Positions 7,075-14,719 of a stretch of DNA of 26,483 bases are shown here, piece after piece. The DNA is from an uncultured Clostridium sp. (lineage in GTDB: Bacteria; Bacillota; Clostridia; Clostridiales; Clostridiaceae), in contig UQFE01000032.1 of NCBI GenBank assembly GCA_900540255.1, positions 1-26,483 on the forward strand, read 5' to 3'. The notes under the pieces are model-generated. The model was given only the letters and a program-made list of their open reading frames with translations. It was not told where the DNA came from and did not search any database. Position 1 is the stretch's first letter, and each line of letters opens with the position of its first letter. The translations under genes and the position numbers were made by a program.

Positions 7075-9435
7075 TTATTCTATACCCCTTCTAAATTGTC
7101 CTTTTGTATAATTAGATTTATCATATTCCATTTTACCTAAATACATATTATAAACATTTTTAACTTCTTCATAACTTTCATCTCTAAAATCAAATCTTAA
7201 AGTTTTAATTCCAGCTTCTTTAAGGTAAGTTCTTTCATCAAAAAGATTTAATGGTACTGGATTTAAAATATAACTTCTACAGAATAAGTCGGTCATAACT
7301 CTTAATCTTTCATTTACTCTATCTATTAAAGTAAATTTGTCTCTAGTACATATAGCATTACAATCAACATTAGTTTTTCTTCCTCCAAATGTACTTCCAA
7401 TTGGGCAATATTCACTTATCATAAGTTCTGGTTTTCCATAAATAACATAAGCATTATTGCCCTTATTTTTACGTAAAATATCTTTGATTTCAGTTCTATT
7501 AAGCTCCATGCTTAGTGTTGGAATAGATATTTCAGATTGATAAAATTCTAAACTTTGTGTATTCATAATATTAAGTTTATAATCACCTATTATTTGAAGT
7601 GAATTTCTGTATAAATGGATTATTCCTATATTAGAAGTAATAATTCCTTTAATATATGATTTTACTTTTTCTATAACAGTACATACCTTATCAAATTCCC
7701 CCTTTATAATAGAAGAAGTTTTTATATATAAGTTAATATTACCATTATATTTTTCAAAAGTATCAATTATATCAGAAAATCTTAATGCATGTACTTCTCT
7801 ACTAAAAATATCAAAAGCTATATTTTTAACATTACATTCTAATAATGCTTTTAATTGTTCTTTTGTTACACAACTATATAATTCAGTTGGACAATCATTT
7901 GTTGATTTTGTCTTTTCTACTACGATGTTCTTTTTTGCAGGACGTCTTCTTCTAGATTCCTTACAAATATTCTTAATAAGGTTTTCTATTGCATCTCTTC
8001 TTAAGTTATTTAAATCTGAAATTCTCATAAATCCATCTTCAAATTCTGTAAAATCAACAATATTTAATTTAAATGGTACATCTCCAGATTTCATTAATGC
8101 TTCTCTTATACGTTCTTTATCTAAAGGTCGCTTTTCAGCTTTTTGAATTATTTCACCAGTATAAGTATATTCTTTACCTTTATAATTTATATTTAATGCT
8201 ACTGGTGAATTTACAGCAAACTTTACTGTGGCATTTAAAGTTATTTTTTTTGAATATGGCTTTATGTAATCTTCTAATTCATCAAAAAGTTCTTTATTTA
8301 AACTCTTATGAAGGAAGTCGCCTGGCTTATAATTAATAGGGAATATCTTAACTATATCACCTTTATTAGCTTTAGCTTCTTCTTTTCCATTTAATAAAAT
8401 TTTGCTAATTGAAAACCCTTTATCGTTATTACGAACGCCATCTCCTAAAGCTATAGAAGTTTTAAGCTTAATTTCACCACTTTTTTCAATTTGTCCTAAT
8501 GGTACACCAGAGTTTTTTGGAGAATTAAAACTCATCATATCTTTACCTGGATTACTTTTTAAGTAAGCATTAGTAAATCCGCTTCTATTAAATAATTGTA
8601 ATAACTGTTCTTTCCCTTCATGCTCATTATATTTCTTTTTTAGAATAACTTTATCTACAGCTTTTCTATAATTGTCAACAACACCTGCAACATATTCTGG
8701 TCTTTTCATTCTTCCTTCAATTTTTAATGAATATGTGCCTGTATCAATAATATCTTTTACATCTTCTATTGTACACATATCTTTTGGACTTAATAAATAT
8801 CCCTTTTGCTCACCAGATTTTTCACCTTGTAATGTGTATTCCATTCTGCAAGGTTGAGCACATCTTCCTCTATTGCCACTTCTTCCGCCAATAATAGAGC
8901 TCATTAAGCATTGACCAGAATAACTTACACATATAGCACCATGAACAAACATTTCAGTTTCAATCATTAAATCAGTAGATATATGTTTAATTTCTTCAAA
9001 TGACATTTCTCTTGATAAAACTAATCTATGAAATCCCTTTTCTTTGAAGTATATAGCAGCTTCTCCATTATGTATTGTTATTTGAGTAGATGCATGAATT
9101 TCAAAATCTTCATATTCTTCTTTTATTCTTTTAAATAATCCTAAATCTTGTATTATCAATGCATCAGCACCTATTTCATAAAGATAGCCTACATATTTTA
9201 CAGCTTCTTCAATTTCAGATTCTTTTAATATAGTATTTATTGTAACATAAACTTTTACACCATAACTATGAGAATAATCTATTGCTTTTTGTATATTTTC
9301 ATTATCAAAATTTGATGCATATGCTCTTGCTGAAAATTTATTTCCTCCTAAATAAACAGCATCAGCACCTTTATTAATAGCTGCATACATGCTTTCCATA
9401 CTTCCAGCTGGCGCTAAAATTTCTATTTTATTCAT
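7075..9435 (-). CDS. U32 family peptidase / RNA hydroxylase-like protein
   Basis: Large U32-family protein (786 aa). The N-terminal catalytic domain carries the U32 signature EMFVHGAICVSYSGQC (about 161-176). Four likely cluster cysteines are Cys169, Cys176, Cys192 and Cys221. This pattern is shared with enzymes such as RlhA and TrhP, which hydroxylate rRNA or tRNA bases using prephenate, so an RNA-modifying role is more likely than proteolysis. A long C-terminal part (from about 390, DUF3656-like followed by a second barrel-like region) contains further cysteines in YCPIGS and CNAICTRDKF. The size matches the long single-chain form found in clostridia. The ATG at 9435 has TTAGGAGAG upstream. 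It is the first gene of a probable operon with the 111-aa gene and mutS2. RNA substrate is not known. Confidence 0.9.
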   Translation of the reverse strand: MNKIEILAPAGSMESMYAAINKGADAVYLGGNKFSARAYASNFDNENIQKAIDYSHSYGVKVYVTINTILKESEIEEAVKYVGYLYEIGADALIIQDLGLFKRIKEEYEDFEIHASTQITIHNGEAAIYFKEKGFHRLVLSREMSFEEIKHISTDLMIETEMFVHGAICVSYSGQCLMSSIIGGRSGNRGRCAQPCRMEYTLQGEKSGEQKGYLLSPKDMCTIEDVKDIIDTGTYSLKIEGRMKRPEYVAGVVDNYRKAVDKVILKKKYNEHEGKEQLLQLFNRSGFTNAYLKSNPGKDMMSFNSPKNSGVPLGQIEKSGEIKLKTSIALGDGVRNNDKGFSISKILLNGKEEAKANKGDIVKIFPINYKPGDFLHKSLNKELFDELEDYIKPYSKKITLNATVKFAVNSPVALNINYKGKEYTYTGEIIQKAEKRPLDKERIREALMKSGDVPFKLNIVDFTEFEDGFMRISDLNNLRRDAIENLIKNICKESRRRRPAKKNIVVEKTKSTNDCPTELYSCVTKEQLKALLECNVKNIAFDIFSREVHALRFSDIIDTFEKYNGNINLYIKTSSIIKGEFDKVCTVIEKVKSYIKGIITSNIGIIHLYRNSLQIIGDYKLNIMNTQSLEFYQSEISIPTLSMELNRTEIKDILRKNKGNNAYVIYGKPELMISEYCPIGSTFGGRKTNVDCNAICTRDKFTLIDRVNERLRVMTDLFCRSYILNPVPLNLFDERTYLKEAGIKTLRFDFRDESYEEVKNVYNMYLGKMEYDKSNYTKGQFRRGIE

Positions 9436-9491
9436 AAAAATCTCTCCTAAGTTTTAAAAATTAAGTTGTCTTTTGTATAAAAATTAACTAG

Positions 9492-9523
9492 ATGAAATAT
9501 AATCAATATTAATTGTATTTCAT
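9492..9523. promoter_or_regulatory. 32-bp near-perfect palindrome upstream of the U32 gene
   Basis: The arms ATGAAATATAATCA (9492-9505) and TAATTGTATTTCAT (9510-9523) pair at 12 of 14 positions around a self-complementary ATAT centre. It lies 57-88 nt before the U32 start codon, in a gap with no convincing promoter hexamers other than TTGATT near the dyad. It could be an operator for a dimeric regulator or a leader hairpin. It lacks a T-run, so a terminator is less likely. Confidence 0.45.
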
Positions 9524-9573
9524 TAATAAACTACTTATTGTTATAACATAATTAAAAGTGTTTTACCATATTA

Positions 9574-9616
9574 ATTAAGATAAGTCTGCTCATATATTGA
9601 ACAGACTTATCTTAAT
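9574..9616 (-). terminator. Hairpin containing the stop codon of the ZapA-like gene
   Basis: Perfect 15-bp arms at 9574-9588 and 9602-9616 enclose a 13-nt loop that adds three more pairs after one mismatch. The stop codon of the ZapA-like gene (9607-9609) and its last two codons lie inside the stem. On the minus strand the following sequence is T-rich but has no clean T-run, so termination may be partial or the hairpin may protect the mRNA 3' end. Confidence 0.55.
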
Positions 9617-10782
9617 AGTGGATTCTTTTCTCTTTTTTCAACAGCTAATTTAAATTGACTATCTATTAATTTCTTTTCTAAATCTAAAACTTTATATTTA
9701 AAGTTTTGTAATTGGAAATTAATTTCTCTGTTACGTGATTTAAATAATTCCTTTTTATTTAAGGCATCTTTTAAATCTTTTTCTAAAGATGATATTTTAT
9801 TTTCTAAAGAAACTTTTTCTTCTAAGCTTTGTTTTGCATTTAACTCTTTAAATTCTTCAAGTTCAGCTTCTTTACATTTAATAGATTCATTTAAGGTATT
9901 AACATTTTCTTTAAGCTTTGAGTTTTCAGAAGAATAATCATTAATTTTTATATTATAATTTTCAACTTTTTCTTTTAAATCATCATTTTCATCACTAAGC
10001 ATAATATTTATTTTTTGAGTTTTTTGAAGTTTATTTAATACTTCATTGAATTTTTCTTTTTCAATTTTACTATTTATTTCTTCTGTAAGATTTTTAATCT
10101 TAGTTTCTAATTTGTTTTTAGATTCAGTTAGCTTTTCAACCTCTTGATTTTTAGAATCAGTTAAAGTTTTAATTTCCTCATTTTTAGTTTTAGTTAATTT
10201 TTCAATTTCTTGATTTTTAACTTCAGTTAAAGTTTTAATTTCCCCATTTTTAGCTTTAGTTAATTTTTCAATTTCTTGATTTTTAGATTCAGTTAATTTT
10301 TCAATTTCTGCATTTAAATAATTATTTTCTGCATTTAAATCATTGTTTGATTTTGTTATTTCATCAATTTTTTTAGATAATTTAAGATTTAATGATTTTA
10401 TTTTCTCAAACTCTTTTACTGTTTCCTCTAACTGACTAATTGTAGATTTTAAAGATTCTACTTCTGCAGTTCTAGCTTTTGTAGTTTCATCTATTTCTAT
10501 TTTTAATTCTCTTAAACGCTCTTTAAGAGTTAAGTGACGTTCTTCAAGAGAATTTTTTTTCTTTGTTATATCTCCAATTTCTAAATCACATTTAAAAAGT
10601 TCATCGGCTATATTTACAGCAGTTAATACTGCAGCAGAGCTTGTACTAAGTTTTTTATTAGTTCCTGAAATTTCTTTAATTTTAGTATCAACATAAGCTG
10701 CAACGTCTAACAAATATTTTTCGTCTTCTTTTCCTCTTAAATTGTATTCCACATCATTTATTATAACAGTTACTGTATTCAT
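9607..10782 (-). CDS. zapA: ZapA-domain protein with long coiled coil
   Basis: Cytosolic cell-division protein (391 aa) with an N-terminal ZapA domain at about residues 1-90. Matching family features are VTVIINDVEYNLRG, YLLDVAAYVDTKIKEI and AVLTAVNIADELFK. ZapA binds FtsZ and promotes Z-ring bundling. Canonical ZapA is about 90-110 aa. Here the domain is followed by about 300 residues of continuous charged coiled coil. Residues 159-224 are six in-frame 11-residue repeats of the type EIEKLTxxKNQ, and further heptad-like coil reaches the C-terminus. The ATG at 10782 is preceded by AGAGGTG. It is monocistronic, between a divergent radical SAM gene and a hairpin that includes its stop codon. FtsZ binding is inferred from the domain. 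The tail could set spacing or recruit another divisome partner. Confidence 0.88.
   Translation of the reverse strand: MNTVTVIINDVEYNLRGKEDEKYLLDVAAYVDTKIKEISGTNKKLSTSSAAVLTAVNIADELFKCDLEIGDITKKKNSLEERHLTLKERLRELKIEIDETTKARTAEVESLKSTISQLEETVKEFEKIKSLNLKLSKKIDEITKSNNDLNAENNYLNAEIEKLTESKNQEIEKLTKAKNGEIKTLTEVKNQEIEKLTKTKNEEIKTLTDSKNQEVEKLTESKNKLETKIKNLTEEINSKIEKEKFNEVLNKLQKTQKINIMLSDENDDLKEKVENYNIKINDYSSENSKLKENVNTLNESIKCKEAELEEFKELNAKQSLEEKVSLENKISSLEKDLKDALNKKELFKSRNREINFQLQNFKYKVLDLEKKLIDSQFKLAVEKREKNPLLR
10111..10308 (-). repeat. Six tandem 33-bp in-frame repeats (11-residue units)
   Basis: Six consecutive 33-bp units encode EIEKLTESKNQ, EIEKLTKAKNG, EIKTLTEVKNQ, EIEKLTKTKNE, EIKTLTDSKNQ and EVEKLTESKNK (residues 159-224 of the ZapA-like protein). 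The middle four form two 66-bp pairs of alternating EIEKLT and EIKTLT types, so the array probably grew by duplication of a doublet. An 11-residue period is the hendecad of a nearly straight, slightly right-handed coiled coil. Copy number could vary by slippage without shifting the frame. Confidence 0.9.
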
Positions 10783-10813
10783 CTTGCACCTCTCACATAT
10801 TGATTATGGAACA

Positions 10814-10822
10814 ATTATATCA
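10814..10822 (-). promoter_or_regulatory. Extended -10 promoter of the ZapA-like gene
   Basis: On the minus strand TATAAT (10814-10819) is preceded by TGA (10820-10822), giving an extended -10 about 32 nt before the start codon. No good -35 hexamer lies at 16-18 nt, so this would depend on the extended element. Confidence 0.5.
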
Positions 10823-10856
10823 CAATTAATACTAAATAACTATATACTACTTTAAA

Positions 10857-10885
10857 TTGATAAATTCAGTATAAATTGCTATACT
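10857..10885 (+). promoter_or_regulatory. Sigma-A promoter of the radical SAM gene
   Basis: TTGATA (10857-10862), 17-nt spacer and TATACT (10880-10885) with a TGC extended -10. The start codon is 52 nt downstream of the -10. It is divergent from the ZapA-like promoter. Confidence 0.75.
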
Positions 10886-10937
10886 TTTAATTAATTATTT
10901 TTTGATAAAAGTAACTTAAAATTAAGAGGTATTAAAT

Positions 10938-11843
10938 ATGAACAATATTGATATGTTAGATAACTGTAATTTATGCATTAGAAATTGCAATATAAATAGA
11001 AATAAAAATATTATTGGAGTATGTAAAACTGATAACATTATAAAAATAGCACGTGCGGATTTACATTTTTGGGAAGAACCATGTATTTCAGGGGCAAAGG
11101 GATCTGGTACGGTTTTTTTTTCAAATTGTAATTTAAAATGTGTTTTTTGCCAAAATCATAAAATTTCTCAAAATGGTTTTGGAAAACAAGTTACTATAGA
11201 AAGACTTGCTGAAATTTTTATAGAACTTCAGAATAAAGGAGCAAACAATATCAATTTAGTTACTCCAACACATTATGTTCCATTAATAATTGAATCAATA
11301 AAAATTGCTAAATCAAAGGGATTAATATTACCAATAGTATATAATACTAATTCAACAGATACTTTAGAAACAATTAAAGCTTTAAATGGTTATATTGATA
11401 TTTATCTTCCCGATTTCAAATATTTTGATGATAAATATTCTATTAAATATTCTAAAATCAAAGGATATTCAAAAAATGTAATTGAAATTATTTCAGAAAT
11501 GATTAAACAAGTTGGTGAGCCTGTATTTGATGAAAATAATATAATGAAAAAAGGTGTAATTGTAAGACATTTAATGTTACCTGGATTATTATTTGATTCT
11601 AAAAAGGTTATAGATTCAATTTATAATAATTTTGGAGATCATGTATTTATTTCTTTAATGAATCAATACACTCCATTATATAACGCAAAAGATTATCCAG
11701 AAATCAACAAATCTGTGAATCCTAAATTATATGATTCTTTAATAAATTATGCATTATCTATTGGTGTAAAAAATGGATTTATTCAAGGTGGGGGAACTGA
11801 TACAGAAGAGTTTGTACCTGATTTTAATAATAAAGGTGTTTAA
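10938..11843 (+). CDS. PflX-like radical SAM protein (COG1313 type)
   Basis: Radical S-adenosylmethionine enzyme (301 aa) related to pyruvate formate-lyase activating enzymes. The cluster motif is CNLKCVFC (Cys64, Cys68, Cys71), which would bind the SAM-ligated 4Fe-4S cluster. The downstream barrel shows TPTHYVPLIIESI, YNTNSTDT and DIYLPDFKYFD strands. Four more cysteines precede the domain (Cys10, Cys13, Cys17, Cys29) and could hold a second metal centre. The order, an N-terminal Cys cluster and then CX3CX2C, fits the poorly characterised COG1313 group called PflX, for which no substrate is established. No glycyl radical enzyme gene is nearby, so a true activase role has no support here. It is one of two plus-strand genes. 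The ATG has AAGAGG 9-10 nt upstream. Confidence 0.88.
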   Translation: MNNIDMLDNCNLCIRNCNINRNKNIIGVCKTDNIIKIARADLHFWEEPCISGAKGSGTVFFSNCNLKCVFCQNHKISQNGFGKQVTIERLAEIFIELQNKGANNINLVTPTHYVPLIIESIKIAKSKGLILPIVYNTNSTDTLETIKALNGYIDIYLPDFKYFDDKYSIKYSKIKGYSKNVIEIISEMIKQVGEPVFDENNIMKKGVIVRHLMLPGLLFDSKKVIDSIYNNFGDHVFISLMNQYTPLYNAKDYPEINKSVNPKLYDSLINYALSIGVKNGFIQGGGTDTEEFVPDFNNKGV

Positions 11844-11865
11844 AGGGATAGATTAAACTATCCCT
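11844..11865. terminator. Short hairpin between convergent genes
   Basis: AGGGATAG (11844-11851) and CTATCCCT (11858-11865) pair perfectly around a 6-nt loop. It begins directly after the radical SAM stop codon, and its loop and right arm hold the stop and last codons of the convergent 174-aa gene. T-runs on either side are poor, so it is at best a weak bidirectional terminator. Confidence 0.45.
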
Positions 11866-12377
11866 ACCTTACTTACTACACCATCAATTATTTGTTTTCT
11901 CTTTTGATTTAAGTAATCTCCATAATATTGTTCTTGTTCATCTAAATCAGATATATTTTCAATATTAACTATACTTGATAAGAGTAATTTATTTATATCA
12001 AGTCTATAAGTTCTATTTATTCCTGCATATATCTTATTATATTCTTCTAATCCTCTAGTTTTTTTATATTTTCTTATTAAAGAATCTAAAGAAGTATCAT
12101 ATTTTTTTATTTTATATACAATAGAATTTAAAGTAGTTGATTTATTCTTTAAAAAATGCTTTTCATAAGCTTGTTTACATTTAATTAATTCATCAATAGT
12201 ATAGTCTGAATTTTCAATTGTAAACTTTATACTGTCTCCATTAAAAGCCATCTCTAAAATATTATTTATAATATCACTATTAGATTTACTATATAATTTT
12301 TTATCAGCACCTATAATTTCAAGCCCTTTTTTTAATTGATTTATCTTTTCATTTAATAAATTTTCATTTATACTCAT
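11853..12377 (-). CDS. Uncharacterised 174-aa helical protein
   Basis: I do not recognise this protein. It is mostly charged helix with many lysine, asparagine and isoleucine residues. It has no signal peptide, transmembrane segment or metal motif; the only cysteine (KCKQAYEKHF) is isolated. A middle stretch, FTIENSDYTIDELIKCKQAYEKH, is the most domain-like part. I place the start at the ATG at 12377. The ATG two codons upstream directly abuts the GGAGG ribosome binding site, whereas 12377 has a 6-nt spacing. A good promoter lies about 60-90 nt upstream. The gene is monocistronic, converging with the radical SAM gene and separated from htpG by a terminator. Codon use and composition match the neighbours. 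Confidence 0.7.
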   Translation of the reverse strand: MSINENLLNEKINQLKKGLEIIGADKKLYSKSNSDIINNILEMAFNGDSIKFTIENSDYTIDELIKCKQAYEKHFLKNKSTTLNSIVYKIKKYDTSLDSLIRKYKKTRGLEEYNKIYAGINRTYRLDINKLLLSSIVNIENISDLDEQEQYYGDYLNQKRKQIIDGVVSKVGIV

Positions 12378-12438
12378 ACTCATCCTCCAACATTATTCAA
12401 ATTTTCATTAGTTATAATTTTATGGTTCTACAAGCTTG

Positions 12439-12468
12439 ATTATACAAGATAATAATAGTGATTGTAAA
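12439..12468 (-). promoter_or_regulatory. Sigma-A promoter of the 174-aa gene
   Basis: Minus strand -35 TTTACA (12463-12468), 18-nt spacer, -10 TATAAT (12439-12444). The start codon lies 61 nt beyond the -10. Confidence 0.65.
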
Positions 12469-12571
12469 ACTTATTTGTTCAATGAATATAAATTATTACT
12501 AAAAAACAATTAGAAAAAATTCTAAAGGTGAAATTAAAGAAATTAGCGTTAAATTTAAATATTAATAATAA

Positions 12572-12613
12572 AATAAGAGGGTGTATGCAGAAAATAGCAT
12601 ATACCCTCTTATT
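12572..12613 (-). terminator. Intrinsic terminator of htpG
   Basis: Arms of 17 nt at 12572-12588 and 12597-12613 pair at 16 positions around an 8-nt loop. On the minus strand the stem is followed by TTTATTATTAAT. It begins 9 nt beyond the htpG stop codon. Confidence 0.8.
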
Positions 12614-12621
12614 AAATTTAA

Positions 12622-14502
12622 TTACTTCATTAACTTGCAAATATCATTAGTAAATTCTACTGGATCTGAAATGCTTAATCCTTCAATTAATAAAGCTTGA
12701 TTATATAAAAGGTTAGTATATAAACTTAATTTATCTTTATCATGCTCATAAGCATCTTTTAATACTTTAAATACTTCATGATTAGCATTTACTTCAAGAA
12801 CCTTATCAGCTTTTATGCCTTGAGAATTAGGCATTTGATTTAATACTTTTTCCATTTCAATTGATAAATCACCTTCATTTGATAAGCATACAGGATGGTT
12901 TTTTAATCTTTTAGAAATCTTAACTGCACTAATTTTACCCTTTAAAATTTCTTTCATTGATTCAAATAATACCTTGTTTTCTGCATCATTTTCCTCTTCC
13001 TTTAATTCCGCATCATTATTTTCAATACCTAAATCACTACTTGAAACTGACTTAAATTCTTTTTCTTTATACTGCATTAATATCTTAATAGCAAACTCAT
13101 CAATATCATCAGTAAAGTATAAGATTTCGTACCCCTTATCTAATAATAACTCTGTTTGAGGAAGTTTTTCTATTCTATCAATAGATTCACCAACTGCATA
13201 ATAAATATATTTTTGATCTTCTGACATTCTTGTTACATATTCATCTAAAGTAACCATTTTCTTTTCTTTTGATGAATAAAACATTAATAAATCCTGAAGT
13301 ACATCTTTTTCAGCTCCAAAATTATCATATACACCAAACTTAAGAGTTCTTCCAAATGAATTATAGAATTTTTCATAATTTTCTCTATCATTTTTAAGCA
13401 TTTTTTCAAGCTCATTTTTAATTTTATTTTTAATATTTTTAGCTATAAATCTTAATTGTCTATCATGTTGTAAGATTTCTCTTGAAATATTTAAGGATAA
13501 GTCTTCAGAGTCAACTATCCCTTTAACAAATCCAAAATAATCAGGTAATAAATCAGAACACTTATTCATAATCATTACACCATTAGAATAAAGTTCTAAG
13601 CCTTTTTCATAATCCTTTGTATAGAAATCATAAGGCATGCTTTCTGGAATATATAAAATTGCATTATAGCTAATTGTTCCATCAACACTTAAATGAATAT
13701 GCTTTAATGGTTTATCAAATCCATAATGTTTTTCTTTATAGAAATTATCATAATCTTCTGTAGTAAGCTCATTTTTATTTTTTCTCCAAATAGGAACCAT
13801 GCTATTTACTACTTTTTCTTCAATAACATCTTCATATTCATTTTCTGAACCTTCTTTAAGTTTTCTCTCAGTTAAATCCATTTTGATTGGGTAACGTATG
13901 AAATCAGAATATTTTTTTATTAATGCTTTAATTTTATATTCTTCTAAATATTCATCAAAGTTTTCATCTTCATTATTTTCTTTAACGTGTAAAATAATAT
14001 CTGTTCCTACAGATTCCTTAGAACATGGTTCTATTGCATATCCATCAACTCCTGATGATTCCCATTTATAAGCCTCATTACTTTCAAATGCCTTACTTAT
14101 AACAGTAACTTTATCAGCAATTAAAAATGAAGAATAAAAACCTACACCAAATTGTCCTATAATATCATAACCATCTTTAATTTCATTTTCTTTTTTGAAT
14201 TTTAATGAACCACTTTTAGCAATAACTCCTAAATTATCATCTAATTCTTCCTTTGTCATTCCTATTCCAGTATCACTTATTTTTATTGTTCTAGAAGCTT
14301 TATCTAGAGATATTTTAATAAAATAATTATCTTTATTAAAGCTTATGCTATCATCTACTAAAGCTTTATAATATATTTTATCAATTGCATCACTTGCATT
14401 TGATATAAGCTCTCTTAAGAAGATCTCTCTATGTGTGTAAATTGAATTAATCATTAAATCTAATAATCTCTTAGATTCTGCTTTAAATTGTTTTGTTTCC
14501 AT
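12622..14502 (-). CDS. htpG: Molecular chaperone HtpG (bacterial Hsp90)
   Basis: Cytosolic ATP-dependent Hsp90 chaperone (626 aa, full family length). It acts as a dimer that remodels client proteins during stress. The N-terminal GHKL ATPase domain shows ELISNASDA (31-39), DTGIGM (77-82) and the lid/glycine motif GQFGVGF (116-122). The middle domain includes the [10 protein letters not shown] motif that contacts nucleotide. The C-terminal dimerisation domain is present, with no eukaryotic MEEVD tail. The ATG at 14502 is preceded by AAGGAGAG. The gene is monocistronic, with its own sigma-A promoter, a perfect CIRCE operator at the start site and a terminator 9 nt after the stop. It is therefore predicted to be heat-inducible through the HrcA repressor, which is not encoded in this window. 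Confidence 0.98.
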   Translation of the reverse strand: METKQFKAESKRLLDLMINSIYTHREIFLRELISNASDAIDKIYYKALVDDSISFNKDNYFIKISLDKASRTIKISDTGIGMTKEELDDNLGVIAKSGSLKFKKENEIKDGYDIIGQFGVGFYSSFLIADKVTVISKAFESNEAYKWESSGVDGYAIEPCSKESVGTDIILHVKENNEDENFDEYLEEYKIKALIKKYSDFIRYPIKMDLTERKLKEGSENEYEDVIEEKVVNSMVPIWRKNKNELTTEDYDNFYKEKHYGFDKPLKHIHLSVDGTISYNAILYIPESMPYDFYTKDYEKGLELYSNGVMIMNKCSDLLPDYFGFVKGIVDSEDLSLNISREILQHDRQLRFIAKNIKNKIKNELEKMLKNDRENYEKFYNSFGRTLKFGVYDNFGAEKDVLQDLLMFYSSKEKKMVTLDEYVTRMSEDQKYIYYAVGESIDRIEKLPQTELLLDKGYEILYFTDDIDEFAIKILMQYKEKEFKSVSSSDLGIENNDAELKEEENDAENKVLFESMKEILKGKISAVKISKRLKNHPVCLSNEGDLSIEMEKVLNQMPNSQGIKADKVLEVNANHEVFKVLKDAYEHDKDKLSLYTNLLYNQALLIEGLSISDPVEFTNDICKLMK

Positions 14503-14536
14503 AAAATTCTCTCCTTTTTAATCTAAAAAGTAATTA

Positions 14537-14563
14537 TTAGCACTCTGTATTAACGAGTGCTAA
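14537..14563. promoter_or_regulatory. CIRCE element (HrcA operator)
   Basis: TTAGCACTC (14537-14545), 9-nt spacer, GAGTGCTAA (14555-14563), an exact match to the CIRCE consensus. It lies 34-60 nt upstream of the htpG ATG, just downstream of the -10, where a bound HrcA would block initiation and the dyad would also lie in the mRNA leader. An extra CACTC at 14564-14568 makes a second, overlapping short dyad with the right arm. Confidence 0.97.
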
Positions 14564-14576
14564 CACTCTAATAATT

Positions 14577-14604
14577 ATTTTACTACCTAAAAATATATTG
14601 TCAA
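14577..14604 (-). promoter_or_regulatory. Sigma-A promoter of htpG
   Basis: Minus strand -35 TTGACA (14599-14604, perfect), 16-nt spacer, -10 TAAAAT (14577-14582). The CIRCE dyad begins 13 nt downstream of the -10. Confidence 0.8.
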
Positions 14605-14666
14605 TAGTATTAATAAACTATTTACAAAAAAGTAAAATTATAATTAATTTTTTAAAATAAGAAAAG

Positions 14667-14710
14667 CCATATTAGATATAAAACTTATTCTATTTTTATA
14701 TCTAATATGG
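14667..14710 (-). terminator. Intrinsic terminator of the GH13 gene
   Basis: Perfect 17-bp arms at 14667-14683 and 14694-14710 around a 10-nt loop. On the minus strand the stem is followed by CTTTTCTTATTTT. It begins 9 nt after the GH13 stop codon and separates this gene from the htpG control region. Confidence 0.85.
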
Positions 14711-14719
14711 TGTTTTATA

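Noticed and set aside
10111..10308. 33-bp tandem repeats as a possible CRISPR array
   Set aside because: Units are directly abutting without spacers and stay in frame within a coiled-coil gene; no cas genes are present.
12521..12646. Short plus-strand frame starting GTG after AAAG near the htpG 3' end
   Set aside because: It runs through the htpG terminator into antisense htpG and has no good ribosome binding site.
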